A stretch of DNA of 64,000 nucleotides from Panonychus citri (lineage: Eukaryota > Arthropoda > Arachnida > Trombidiformes > Tetranychidae): assembly GCF_014898815.1 (NCBI RefSeq), contig NW_026515497.1:682001-746000 (forward strand), written 5' to 3'. The notes beneath the pieces were generated by a model that saw only the letters and a list, made by a program, of their open reading frames with translations, had not been told where the DNA came from and ran no database searches. Positions 1 to 10,699 of the stretch are shown piece by piece (position 1 is the stretch's first letter; each line of letters opens with the position of its first letter). Made by a program: the position numbers and the translations under genes.

Positions 1-1141
1 ATGATAATGAGGATGTGAAAGAGGAGGAGGTTAAAGAGGAAGTTTTATGTGAAGATGATCTATCACATAGTGAAAGTGCTTTTTGATTTTTGCTATTACT
101 TGTGCTGGTGGTGGTGGTGGTGGTGGTGTTTGTGGTGGTAGCAGTTGAATTTGTATCATTATTATTATCGTTATAATTTGAATTAGTAATGCAATTACCC
201 TTTGAATCAGTTCGTAAGGCGCTACTCTTAAGTGAACTACGAGATGTTGGTGATGATGATGATGATGATATTGGAGTTGATGATGACAATGGTTGAAGAG
301 GTAGAGCGTCATTCTCCAAGTTAACTTTGGTTTTATCATTAGCTATTGATGATGATGATGATGATGATGATGTAGTATTAGAAGTTGTTGTTGTTGTTGT
401 TGTAACTGATGATGATGATGATGGTGCTGTAGTAGTTTTTGTCGATGATGATGATGATAATAATAATAATGATGAGATAGCAAGGTTAATATCAGATGAA
501 GTCATCGATGATAAATTTTCAGGATGAGTCTCATCATCATCATCATCATTATCATCATCATAAGTAGTCATCATTGCTGATACCCCCACTCCTGTTCCCT
601 TTCCTTTTCCTCCTCCTCCACCTCGTTTTCGTACCAACATTTTATGATGATGATTATTATTATTATTATTATTGATGGTCGTTGAATTATTATCATCCTG
701 ATCAGTATCACCATCGTTGTTGTTATTGGTTGTTGTTGTTGTTGTTGGATTTTTATTTGCATTAGATGAATAAGCACCCTTTAAATTTCGTGCATGGTGA
801 TGATTATGATGAGGACTATGATGAGATTTACTGTTACCATTGTTATTATTGCTATCGGGAGCATCGTTTTCATTTGATTCCATACCATGGGTTCTCATGT
901 GTCGGTGCATATTACCGTTTGTTGTGAATGTCATGTTGCATATTTTACACTTAAATGGCCTTTCACCGGAATGTATTAACATATGTCGATCAAGGGAACT
1001 CGCAGAGGAAAGTGTTTTACCACAAATAGAGCACGTATGGGAATGATCAGTTGGATTATGCTGGCGAATGTGTACCGTAAACGAATGTTGAGAATCACAT
1101 TTTGTATCACAAACAGGACAATTCCATTCACTGGTTGACAT
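1..1141 (-). CDS. RREB1: RREB1/hindsight-type C2H2 zinc-finger transcription factor, N-terminal part (runs off the left edge)
   Basis: The frame is open from an ATG at 1141 to the window edge (380 codons), with an in-frame TAG just upstream. Three C2H2 fingers occupy roughly residues 6-85: CPVC...HIRQH, then CSICGKTLSSASSLDRHM..H, then CKICNMTFTTNGNMHRHM..H, the last two joined by HSGERPFK. The SSASSLDRHM and FTTNGNMHRHM helices are signatures of vertebrate RREB1 and fly Hindsight (peb), nuclear factors acting downstream of Ras/MAPK. After the fingers the protein is almost wholly low complexity: runs of Asn, His, Asp, Ser and Thr encoded by trinucleotide repeats, plus a short basic/Gly-rich stretch. 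Further fingers expected in this family lie beyond the edge. An upstream coding or 5' UTR exon is possible, because CCAG precedes the ATG by two bases. Family assignment is firm; ortholog naming is inference. Confidence 0.88.
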   Translation of the reverse strand, partial: MSTSEWNCPVCDTKCDSQHSFTVHIRQHNPTDHSHTCSICGKTLSSASSLDRHMLIHSGERPFKCKICNMTFTTNGNMHRHMRTHGMESNENDAPDSNNNNGNSKSHHSPHHNHHHARNLKGAYSSNANKNPTTTTTTNNNNDGDTDQDDNNSTTINNNNNNNHHHKMLVRKRGGGGGKGKGTGVGVSAMMTTYDDDNDDDDDETHPENLSSMTSSDINLAISSLLLLSSSSSTKTTTAPSSSSSVTTTTTTTSNTTSSSSSSSSIANDKTKVNLENDALPLQPLSSSTPISSSSSSPTSRSSLKSSALRTDSKGNCITNSNYNDNNNDTNSTATTTNTTTTTTTSTSNSKNQKALSLCDRSSSHKTSSLTSSSFTSSLS

Positions 1142-1577
1142 AACTGGTTGATTCTTTTTCTAATTTGTTGTTGTTCACAGAGAAAATAATAGATAAAAAT
1201 GTAGATAAAGAGACAGAGAGAGAAGAAATTAACACAATTATAATAAAAAACAAAACAAAAATGACAGAGAAAAAAAGAAGATAGAAAGAGAAAAGAGAGA
1301 GAAAAGAGAGAGAGAGAGAAAAAAAAGAGAAACTCTTGTTACCAACACCAAAACCCAAACAAACACTGACTGTTTATTTTTTTCTGCTTCTTCATCATCC
1401 TCATCTTCCTCATCTTCCTCATCATCCTCCTCATCATCATCATCATACTCATCATTCTCATTCTCATTCTCATCATCATCATAATCATCATCATCATCAT
1501 CATCATTATTATTATTAAAACCTGTTTCTTCCTTACCATTTATATTTTTTTTCGTGTTTCCTTGAGCTGAGTTAGAG

Positions 1578-1608
<31 letters not shown>

Positions 1609-4600
1609 GATCGAAGAGAGTGGAAGAGAAAAGAAGATGAGATGAGAGAGAAAAAAATGAGAAAAAGAGAAAGATACACACATTGGGTTGGCAAGGTGAT
1701 GAGAGAGAAAAAAAAGAAGAGAAAGAGATGATGATGATGATGATAATCATTATTATGATGATGATGATTATCATTATTCTCTCTCTCTATCTCTTTTTTT
1801 CTCTCTATCTCTCCACCACCACCATCATCATCATAATCATCATTTACTATCATCATCATTAACATCATTTCTCATCATCATCATCATCAACATCCTCAAC
1901 ATCATCAACATCATCATCATAATCATCAAAACAACAAACAACCTTTACTTTCCTTTCCTTACTTACCTTGGATAATCACAAAACCGAAGAAAAAAAAACT
2001 CTCCACTTCTTGGGCACTAATTGTCACATTAATTAATATATTCCTTTTGATCAAGAGATGATGATGAAGAAATAGATGGTTAACTTTATGGTAGAGATGA
2101 TATACAAAAGATACACTTAAAAGATAGAGAAAAGGGAGAAAGAGAGAAGAAGAAGAGAAGAAGAAGATGAGAAAGAAAAAGAGAAAGTAACAATAAAGAA
2201 TCTTCAATGTTTTCACTTTTCGCATTCTCTTTTCTTTTTATTTTTCGAATTCTTTTTTCCTTATCCTTCTAAATCTCTAAAAATTTAAATTTCCTTCTTT
2301 TCTTCCTTACCCAATGGCAGCAGTTCGACTTTACCATAGGCTTTGGGTTCTCTCTTATCTTCTTCTTCTTAATTGTCTCTTTATCCCAATCTGACGATTT
2401 TTAATCACTCGTATTATCAATTAATTCAAAAGATGATTAGTTGATAAGTAGTAGAAGAAGAAGAAGAAGAAGAAGATGAGAGAAAGAGACTCAATAGAAA
2501 GAGATTGTTCTGGTTTCCATGCCAACAGGAATATGGGTTGAAGATGAAGTTGGAAAGGGAAAGTTCATCTTCCGGTTTTGTTTTCTTTTTTTTCAGTTAA
2601 ATGGATTAATAATTTTCGCCATTAATTAAGCTTTTTTTCTCTTTCTCTTTCTTTTTTTTTTCTTTCTTTTTGATAGCAACAATTAACCTTCAATGAAGAA
2701 ACATTGGTTTCTCTGGTTTTCCTCCAATTACGGTTTGTATCTTTCCTTTTTTTTCCCTTTCTTACTAACCCGTTCTCATCTTTCTTTCTCACTCTTTCTT
2801 TTTCTCTCTCTTTTTCTATTCTATTTCGGTTTGTAGGTGTATTTTCAATTGATTGTTGGTTGATTACTGTTTGATTACAATTGATTTTCACCTTTTGTTA
2901 TTATTTTCTCTCTCTCTCGTTGATTACTGGTGTGTATGTACATTTACACTGATACGAACACAGGTAGGTTATCATGTAAATTGTTATTCTAACATTGACT
3001 AAATAATCATCATTTTCTATTCTCACTAACCCATTTTTTTACCTTTCTCTCTTTTTTTCCTTCTTTTCTCTTTCTTTTTATCTTTCCTTCTCTCTCTTTC
3101 TCTCTTTCTCTCTCAATCTCTTGTGTTTGGGTTAAGGTTTTATTATTTTTGTCTTTGTTAATATACTAACGTTACCATTGGAACCCAATATTTCTCATCA
3201 TTATCATCATCATCATCATCATCATCATTCTCATCAATAAATAAGTTTTAAAGGAAAGTAAAGTTTGCCTGATGGATCTGATGATGATGTCAAGAAGAAG
3301 AAAAAAAAAAGAGTCAAAGTAAAGGTAGGTAGGTGGTATAAAGGTACATAAGGTATAATGGTAAGTTTTTTGGAGGAAGAAGATGACGAAGAAAAAAAAG
3401 AAAAGGAAAAAGAAGATGAAGATAAAGATGATGATGTTGATGATGATGAGGATGATGATGATAAGGATGAAGGAGCAGGAGGATGAAAATGAGGTTGAGG
3501 AGGAGTGAAAGAAGAAGGAAAACGAAGGAGGACATTTTTTACATGTTACAAATGGAGAATGTTGTTTCTTTCTCTCTCTCTCTCTCTTCCACCCTCAGTT
3601 CTATCTCTATCTCACTATCTCACTATCTCTATCTCTATCTTCCTCTTTTTCCTTTTCTCTTTCTATCATTTCCATTCTCTTTCACTCTCTCTTTCATTTT
3701 CTCTTTCTTTCTCTCTCATTTTTTATCTCTATCTTTCTTCTTTTTCCTCTCTCTCTCTCTCTCTTCCTTGGCGATTCTATGGATTTTACAATGATGGTTG
3801 GTGACCTGATACCACTGGGAAGTAATTATCATTTGCTTTGTTGCTGCTGCGTGTTAATTGGTCACAAAACTGATTAATTTACTCCAACTACAAGAGTTAA
3901 TCAAAGAGGAAAAAAGATGATCTTTTGATGGTTGTTTACGTTTATGATATGTCTTGAAAAGAAAGAATGAAAGAGAGAGAGAGAGAGAGAGAAAGTAAGA
4001 AGATCTTTATTACTCTTTGGTGTTGCTTAAGGCATAAAGAAAATAGAGAGAAAGTGGAAAATCTCTTCTTCATCATCAGAATCAGAATCATCATCTCAAA
4101 CTCGTTTTCGTAATTACAATTAACCCCAAAAAAAAGATCGCAGATGAGTTGATCAAAATTCAACCTCGAATTGAAAAAATTTACCTGATTGTAGTTAATC
4201 ATCAAGATTACTCTTCAGTCTTATTGATTGAACTTTATTGATTTTGTCAATATTTAACTGCTTCCAAGTTTTCCTTTGAATATAATGTATTCATCTAAAT
4301 TGTTACATCTCTTCCTCTCTTCATCTTTTGATTATCATCAAATTTTCAATGCACTTTTAACTGTTAATTGTTTTTCGGTTAACCCTCTCTTTGGAAAATA
4401 GCAATAACCAATTTGGCACCCAAATGATTAACTTACAAGTTTAATTATCCTCTCATCAAGACAATTAGCATCGTATTACAATGAGATTCCCATTCACACA
4501 CTCACAATGCGACTGATTAACGATTTAATTAGCTCAACTCATCATTTCGCTATCAATTGGATCACTCAAATTGTCACCATCTTTCTAATTGTTTTCCGTT

Positions 4601-6747
4601 ACTCGCGAAACAATTAACTAACAAGCAATCGCGATGATGATCATACAATTGACAATTTGTTTTCTTTTTTCCATCTTCAGGTTTTGTCAATATTTTTCTC
4701 ATAAATTTCCATGTTTTTCATTCTGTTGTTAGGTGATGATCATCAATCGAGTTAATAGTTGGTTCCAAATAATCTGAATTAATAGTAATCATATTGATGA
4801 TCATGGATGATAATAAGAATCACTATTGTAATCACCTTATTTTTTTTCTTCTTTTTTTTCTTTTCTCTCTCTCTTTCAGAACTTCATGGTGTATAATAAG
4901 TGAATTGATTTTCTTTCTGAGAACCAACAACAAAAATCAAAGAGAATGAACAAAAATGAGGAAATTTTTTCTTTCGAAAACAAAAAATTGACCAACGAAA
5001 ATGAACATTCAGGTAACTATTCACATCTCTTTCTTTCTCTCTTTCTTTTTCAGAACTCAGGTTATCTGATCAATTCTAATCGATATTTTTTTGCTTCTTC
5101 GATTTTCTCACTCATGTTTTATACTTTCATAGGAATATCAATCAAATTATGTAAAAACGAACTGAGAGAGAGAGAGAGAGAGAGACTTACGAAACTAACG
5201 GCGATTTATTCTGAATAAGTTCTGATTGTTTTTTTCTAATTCGATTCGAAGATATTTTTTCATTTTCTTCTATTGAAATTCAGTTGTAATCATGAATTTT
5301 TTTAATTCTTTTACAATTTATATTTCGAATCTATTAGCTGATGGAAAAAAGCATTAAGCTCATAACGGTTTATATTAGAGATATAAATTCAATTAGAGAT
5401 ATTGAACAGATTAATTAACTAAATTGTTTGTACTCGTGAATGTCAGGGTCAGTTTAGAGAATGGGATAAACTTGGAAATGAATTGTTTAGTAATTAACTG
5501 ATTCTCTTTTGGACCTTTTCGTTAATCTATGTGATAAATTTGGTCTTAATTGTTGTCTCTCTCTCTCTCTCTTTTTCTCATCACAATTTTAACATTGATT
5601 GTGATTCGAAAAATGTTTCAACTATTAACTGTATTTAAGATGATGGTGATTCAATTGTGTAAACAATTAACATCAACTAAATGGTCAGTCGATTACAAAA
5701 TCCTCTTCTCATCATTGGGCATCTCAAGTTACTTTTCAACAGACAATGAGGACTACAATTTAACTGAAACCATCAATTGTACACAATCAAGAAAAGATCA
5801 TCAAGAGAAAAAGAGAGAGAGAGAGAAAAAAAAGATTTTTAATAATCAACAGAACAATTTACTGATCACGAAACATTAATTTCGTTTTTTTTTCTCTCTT
5901 TTCTTCATCAACTTCGAAAAGTGAAATTCTTTTTTTTTATCAAAAAGAAAATTAAGAAATATAATTTCACTTTCTGTTCGCAAATTTTTTTCTCTCTTCT
6001 AACTACATTTTCTCAACGAATCAACTCAACAATTAACATTCAATCATTTTCCATCATTGGGTTGATTCATTGAGAGAAAAATTTACAGTTAACAGAGTTT
6101 CAAATTTGGCGCGTTCGAAAATTTCGCTTACCCGTTTCCATGGAAACGATTGACCTTAAAGCTTATTTGAAGTTTCTGATTGTTTTGATTAAATTTGATT
6201 CTCAAGTCAATTGAATTTAATCAAAGTGAACACAATTAATGTTAATGTTTAATTGTTGCTGTTGGTGATTAGATTATCTTGTTAATTTGATGTAGTGACT
6301 TGTAGCGTCATCTGTCATTAACCATAACAATATTTTTTTCCATTTGTTTTGATTGTTTAAGTTTATTTGTTTTCTTAATTGTTGACCAGTAATTTTATTT
6401 ACTTTTGAGTACAAACAGTTTGATTTAATTAATTTAAAATGTTTATTTTCATTGTAATTTCTATTCATCAAATCTTCTTTGTCTTTTTCTTTCTCTCTCA
6501 AGTTCACGTTTGATTGCTGTTAATCACTTAGACTTGTTGTGTTCATTTCAAGCGTTAGTTTATCAACTATGGAAATTTTTTTATGTTAATACAACATTAA
6601 TTGTGATAATCTACTGATTGTTTGGTGTTCATCTATCTAATATAATCTCGGAGATATTGTCGGATTTGTGTCTTCTTTAATCTGTTGCCGAACCCTCATT
6701 GAAATATTGTGAAATCAAGGAGACGATCGAAATCAATTTACTCTTTA
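1142..6747. other. Low-complexity upstream region of the RREB1 gene, no coding sequence supported
   Basis: This stretch is dominated by (CAT/ATC)n, (GA)n/(CT)n, (GAA)n and polypyrimidine tracts, for example 1395-1515, 1580-1610, 1727-1770, 3195-3240, 3570-3770 and 5165-5185. Open frames here encode only His, Met, Ser/Leu or Arg/Glu runs and match nothing I recognise. It is probably 5' UTR, introns and promoter DNA of the minus-strand zinc-finger gene. The only compact regulatory-looking cluster is at 6107-6147, described separately. Confidence 0.6.
6107..6147. promoter_or_regulatory. E2F-like site next to a palindromic RFX X-box
   Basis: TTTGGCGCG at about 6107-6115 matches the E2F/DP consensus TTTSSCGC. 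GTTTCCATGGAAAC at 6134-6147 is a perfect 14-bp palindrome of the RFX X-box type. The pair sits in an otherwise AT-rich, repeat-filled stretch, so a promoter or enhancer here is plausible. Which gene it serves, RREB1 or sideroflexin, cannot be told. Confidence 0.4.
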
Positions 6748-6753
6748 ACTTTT

Positions 6754-9485
6754 TTGTTAATCATCTTTCCAATTGATCATGTTTCAATCTTAATTAGAAA
6801 GTAATCAATTAACTCAACTTTAAACTTGTTTTCTCTTCCAAATCAAATAGGAAATAATTGTTTTTGGCAAACAAATCAAAGTTAAATTACTTTGGACTTT
6901 GAAGTCTCACAACAGTCATAACAATAATATTATTTTAATGATCAACAAGATGGGTAGTAACTACAATTTAGAAAATAATTGTTAAAATATTGATATTCGA
7001 ACACACAAATTCAATAAGTGATTTTTTTTTCCTTCGATTATTAATTTTCCTTTCTGTTTAAATCTTAGATCCATTGGTAAACAATTAAACTGTTCGTTTG
7101 ATTCCGAGTAAAGAGAGGGAAGATGATGTCCTATTGGAACTTTGGAAATGTTTTAATTGATTATATTTACAATCCTTTGTTGTAATATAATTTTTCCGGG
7201 GGTTGAGGCAGTTTCTTCAATTCTTCACGAAGTTCTGGTTCAATTTGGTCCAATAATATTGAGCTTTTTTGAGGGAAAAGTGCACAGCATAATGGAGTTG
7301 TGAATATTAAGCTGAATTTCCGGAGAAAGAGAGAAAAAAATATGAAATTTAATTCAATTAGAAGTTATAAACAAATTTCCGAACTAATAACTCACAAGAA
7401 ACCACAGATTACGACTTGAAGTGGAGCATTGATCCAGGGCATTCGCCTGAGAAATCCTCTTTTCTCAAGATAGTTCATTAAAATAGGCGGTAAAGCTTGA
7501 TTGAAAAAAAGAAAAGTTAGAATTAGTTCATAATCGTAGCAATTAAAAAAGAGACTAACTCATTCCAGGAGCAGCCATTCCAATTCTCGAAAGAACGACC
7601 TGAGTAATAGCCTTTTGCGCTGCCACTTTCGATTCTCCGACCGGGTTATTATTCTCGTCATAGAGAGTGATACCTTCTCGAATTTCTCTATTAACAAGAG
7701 AGAGAAAAAAAAGTCAATCAATGAGCCACAAATTAAGCAAGAGAATGACAGTGAATTAATTACTTTGATCGCATCATGGGAATGTTAACACAATTCGCCG
7801 CAGCGACAGCACAAAAAGGTACAAATCGACCGACCAGTGGGGGAGCTTTTTTGACTAAACTATTGAGACCCAAGGCAGTGACCAAAGCCCCACTCGTTGC
7901 GAAAGCATAAGAAGTACCTAATTGACTAATGACAGAAGCACAATTTGTATTAGATAATATTCAAGGTAAATCAGTTAATCTTTACGATACGACTTACGAA
8001 ATTGGAATATCAGATGTTCCACTTCTATTAGTATAATTAACGACTGCATTGAAAGACTGATTAAACCATTGCCAAAAGATTACTTGTTTAGTGCTCCTGA
8101 AAAGAGATTAAATAAAATGAGAGAAATTGAGTTAACCAAGAAAGTTAATCAAATGAGAATTTGGTTAATTGATCCTACTTGTAAAAAGTTAACATGCAAC
8201 CAGTAATGAACATATTCATTGGTACTTGAGCCGACATCCGACCAATAATGAGTTGTTTTTCCCCTGTTTCCGGATGATGAGCACTGTCATAAAGATATTT
8301 GTAATACCAGAGTTGATCCTCGGTTAATGGGCCAATATCTTTACCATTTCTGTAATAAATACAGTTGATAATTCAGGGTAATTTGGAGTGTTGATTGTTG
8401 AAGGAGAGAGAGAGAAAGTTCAATTAGATTCTGACGATATTCCCATGAGTGAATGAGTTTGGATTAATTTTCTCATCATTCTGCTAACCTGTAATCTTCA
8501 ACAACTTGTTTAGCCTTAACAAGTTCAGATGAAGGTTTGAATAAATTCAATGGATTGGTGACAACGAAAAAGTGTTTAGCTCGACCCAGGTAAGTACTTT
8601 GATCGTAACGAGGCGATTCAATGTCTATCATCCTTTTGGCAATTACACTTGGTGCTGGTTCCATGTCGTCAGATGTGATATGTAAACAGTGGATTCAGTA
8701 ACCAGGGTGTAAACAGAAGATACTATAGAGAGAGAGAGAGAGGGAAAGGAAAAAAGAACAATTTAATAATCAGTTAGTAAGGTAGAAGAAGAAGAAGAGA
8801 ATTTGAAAAATCAATGAAAGAAAACAACTTCTTGATGATCAATCATTTATCCATTGAAGGACATTGGTTCAAAAACGATGTGTTCATCTTGAGAGATAAG
8901 ATATGATTTGAGAGAGAGAATGAGAGAGATCACAGGAAATTTAATCATGTTTGATGATAATGAAGATGGAAGAGTAAGAAAAACTAGATATTAGAATCGT
9001 AATCAACTCTAAAATTATCTTGAAATCTTAAAGAAAAAGGCAATAGATGCTAAGGGAATCTCTCAACTAACCAGATAACCCAAATCTCAACCATAGAATT
9101 GCCAGTTGAGGTTATTGAGCAATGTTCTTGTTACCAAGTAATCAGTCAATTAATAGTAATCGAGGAAGAATTTGTTACAATTGTAAAAACAAAGTGAATA
9201 CTCTCATTGAAATTGTAATACGAGACCAGAATTTTCTCAATAATTTGATTGGAAAAAAATCTATTGAATTAGAGTTAATTGAGGAGGAGCAGAAATTACC
9301 GATGATCTTACCTGATGGAAAAGCTGAAAGAGGGAAAATAAACAAGAGAGAAAATGATTGAACAAATTAAAGATTTATTATAAATGCACTGATAATGAGA
9401 ATTGTTGTTATGTGATGATGAAGATTGTAATCTACAAGTGTATTCTTCAAGGTTTAACAATAGGGAACATAATCTGATGAAGATG
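6754..9485. repeat. Segmental duplication copy A (pairs with 17758-20545)
   Basis: From TTGTTAATCATCTTTCC to ...ATCTGATGAAGAT this 2.7-kb block is nearly identical, introns and intergenic DNA included, to 17758-20545. It holds the whole sideroflexin gene and about 800 bp of its upstream DNA. Differences are few: single bases, GA-repeat length, a 2-nt deletion in exon 4 of copy B, and a 101-bp segment present only in copy B (20250-20350). Copy A is taken as the functional source because its reading frame is intact. Confidence 0.95.
7167..8664 (-). CDS. Sfxn1-3: Sideroflexin (SFXN1/3-like mitochondrial serine transporter), intact copy
   Basis: Seven exons, read in minus-strand order: 8664-8489, 8349-8179, 8096-7998, 7925-7764, 7687-7560, 7495-7396, 7311-7167. 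They join in frame with GT-AG introns to 326 residues, the normal family length. Diagnostic segments are DQSTYLGRAKHFF near the N-terminus, WQWFNQSFNAVVNYTNRSG, ALGLNSLVKKAPPLVGRFVP, the NIPMMR motif, ENNNPVGES, and the C-terminal TPLCCALFPQKSS ending in YYNKGL. Sideroflexins are multispan inner-membrane proteins that import serine for mitochondrial one-carbon metabolism. The join of exons 5 and 6 (Met-Thr-Leu-Pro-Pro) is the least certain. A likely minus-strand 5' UTR donor (CATCAG|GTAAGATC) lies near 9310, so the first intron may be in the leader. A frameshifted duplicate lies 11 kb away. Confidence 0.92.
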
Positions 9486-9573
9486 ATTCATCCTCAGGCA
9501 CAAGAAAGAAAAAGAAAACAAGAGAAAAGAGAGAAAAAGAGAAAGAAAACAAGAGAGAAGAGAGAGAGAGAGA
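8665..9573. other. Sideroflexin upstream/5' UTR region, no separate gene
   Basis: GA-rich leader DNA, a probable minus-strand 5' UTR exon with donor near 9310, and the right end of the duplication at 9485. A 79-codon plus-strand ORF (9122-9361) is not supported: its counterpart in copy B is interrupted by the 101-bp difference and shows no family resemblance. Confidence 0.5.
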
Positions 9574-9882
9574 TCAATATTGGAGTCCAAGGTCACGGTC
9601 ACGTAGATCAAACTGGCTGCCATATCTGGTGGCAACTTCTTCACTTCCTTTATTTAAGGCGACTTTCAACCCATTGAAAATCCCTTCCGTTATTGTGTAA
9701 TAATGTGACTTAAGCTCCTCTATCGTCCAACGATGAGGATTTGAAGTATCTGCAGGAATGTAAAGTTGAAAGGTGAATAAAGTTTCATCCCAATCAAGCA
9801 GGTTGTCTGTTGTTCGCCAGAATCTATCCAAAAGAAATTTACGCTGGTCAATATTGATACTTGCGACAGTAACTTGAGCCAT
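9574..9882 (-). CDS. Small unknown protein 1, weakly SANT/Myb-like; paralog of the ORF at 16221-16598
   Basis: This 102-residue ORF starts at an ATG (MAQVTV...) and begins only 88 bp outside the edge of duplication copy A. I do not recognise a named family. Its centre, RWTIEELKSHYYTITEGI, aligns with SWSVEEVKSHYLILTSGI in the second ORF. Both resemble the last helix of RADIALIS/DNAJC2-type SANT domains (pattern T-x-E-E-V-K-x-H-Y...I-x-x-G). The preceding DQRKFLLDRFW and the trailing R-D-L-x-L also align between the two, which argues for real, diverged coding sequence. Nucleic-acid or histone binding would be a guess. The upstream side is minisatellite DNA, so expression is doubtful. Confidence 0.5.
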   Translation of the reverse strand: MAQVTVASINIDQRKFLLDRFWRTTDNLLDWDETLFTFQLYIPADTSNPHRWTIEELKSHYYTITEGIFNGLKVALNKGSEEVATRYGSQFDLRDRDLGLQY

Positions 9883-9899
9883 TTGTAATAAACAATAAA

Positions 9900-10059
9900 G
9901 AGGAAGTGAAGAGTTAATGAAGAAGGAGTTGTTGTTGAAGAAGAGTTGATTAAGAAAAAGAAGAAGAGTTGATGAAGAAAGAGAAGAAGAGTTGATGATG
10001 AAGAAGAAGAAGAGTTAATGAAGAAGAGTTGTTGTTGAAGAAGAGTTAACAGGAAGCAC

Positions 10060-10097
<38 letters not shown>

Positions 10098-10410
10098 ATC
10101 AATGAACTACAAATTAACCAAGAGAATGACAGTGAATTAATTACTTTGATCGCATCATGAAGAAGAGTTGATGAAGAAGAGTTGATGAAGAAGAGTTGAT
10201 GAAGAAGAGTTGATGAAGAAGAGTTGATGAAGAAGAGTTGATGAAGAAGAGTTGATGAAGAAGAGTTGATGAAGAAGAGTTGATGAAGAAGAGTTGATGA
10301 AGAAGAGTTGATGAAGAAGAGTTGATGAAGAAGAGTTGATGAAGAAGAGTTGATGAAGAAGAGTTGATGAAGAAGAGTTGATGAAAAAGAGTTGATGAAG
10401 AAGAAGAAGA
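9900..10410. repeat. 14-bp minisatellite (GAAGAAGAGTTGAT)n and degenerate flanking copies
   Basis: About 17 near-perfect tandem copies of the 14-mer run from about 10157 to 10402. One variant near 10383 has AAAAAG. Irregular relatives occupy 9910-10040. The minus strand is open in this tract only because 14 bp read in three frames gives a 42-nt period (a Leu/His/Phe/Asn/Ser repeat). It is not a gene. Confidence 0.93.
10036..10159. repeat. First composite unit: CAGGAAGCACGTG + (GA)n + sideroflexin exon 4/5 fragment
   Basis: The order is AACAGGAAGCACGTG, a (GA)n run at about 10060-10094, then 10094-10159 copied from the sideroflexin intron 4/exon 4 boundary (compare 7713-7777), ending abruptly at GCATCATG where the minisatellite begins. 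The same order recurs at 10412-10699, so the composite itself was duplicated. Confidence 0.85.
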
Positions 10411-10411
10411 A

Positions 10412-10433
10412 GAGTCAACAGGAAGCACGTGTT

Positions 10434-10481
<48 letters not shown>

Positions 10482-10699
10482 AGAGCTGAGAATCAAGAGA
10501 GAAAAAGTCAATCAATGAACCACAAATTAACCAAGAGAATGACAGTGAATTAATTACTTTGATCGCATCATGGGAATGTTAACACAATTCGCCGCAGCGA
10601 CAGCACAAAAAGGTACAAATCGACCGACCAGTGGAGGAGCTTTTTTGACTAAACTATTGAGACCCAAGGCAGTGACCAAAGCCCCACTCGTTGCGAAGA
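10412..10699. pseudogene. Second composite unit with sideroflexin exon 4 fragment (fused to HIRA)
   Basis: CAGGAAGCACGTG, then (GT)n and (GA)n, then 10496-10699, which matches sideroflexin 7695-7901 (intron 4 and most of exon 4, minus strand). It stops mid-exon at CGTTGCGA. The next base onward is HIRA coding sequence (CAATTTCTT on the minus strand). The fragment is closer to the first crumb than to copy A (both have AATTAACCAAG), so it diverged before the crumb was duplicated. It is non-functional as sideroflexin. Confidence 0.88.

Noticed and set aside
327..527. Plus-strand Asp/Val-rich ORF and many similar His, Met, Ser or Leu runs in 1-3800
   Set aside because: They are other-frame readings of trinucleotide repeats; in 1-1141 the real frame is the minus-strand zinc-finger protein.
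4946..5879. 90- and 109-codon plus-strand ORFs
   Set aside because: Composed of polypyrimidine/GA translations and Lys/Asn-rich reads, with no recognised domain or flanking splice logic.
9122..9361. 79-codon plus-strand ORF and its copy at 20114-20449
   Set aside because: It lies in the sideroflexin leader; the copies differ by a 101-bp segment and show no family resemblance.
10141..10515. 124-residue minus-strand repeat protein
   Set aside because: It is a translation of the 14-bp minisatellite, which is open in more than one frame.
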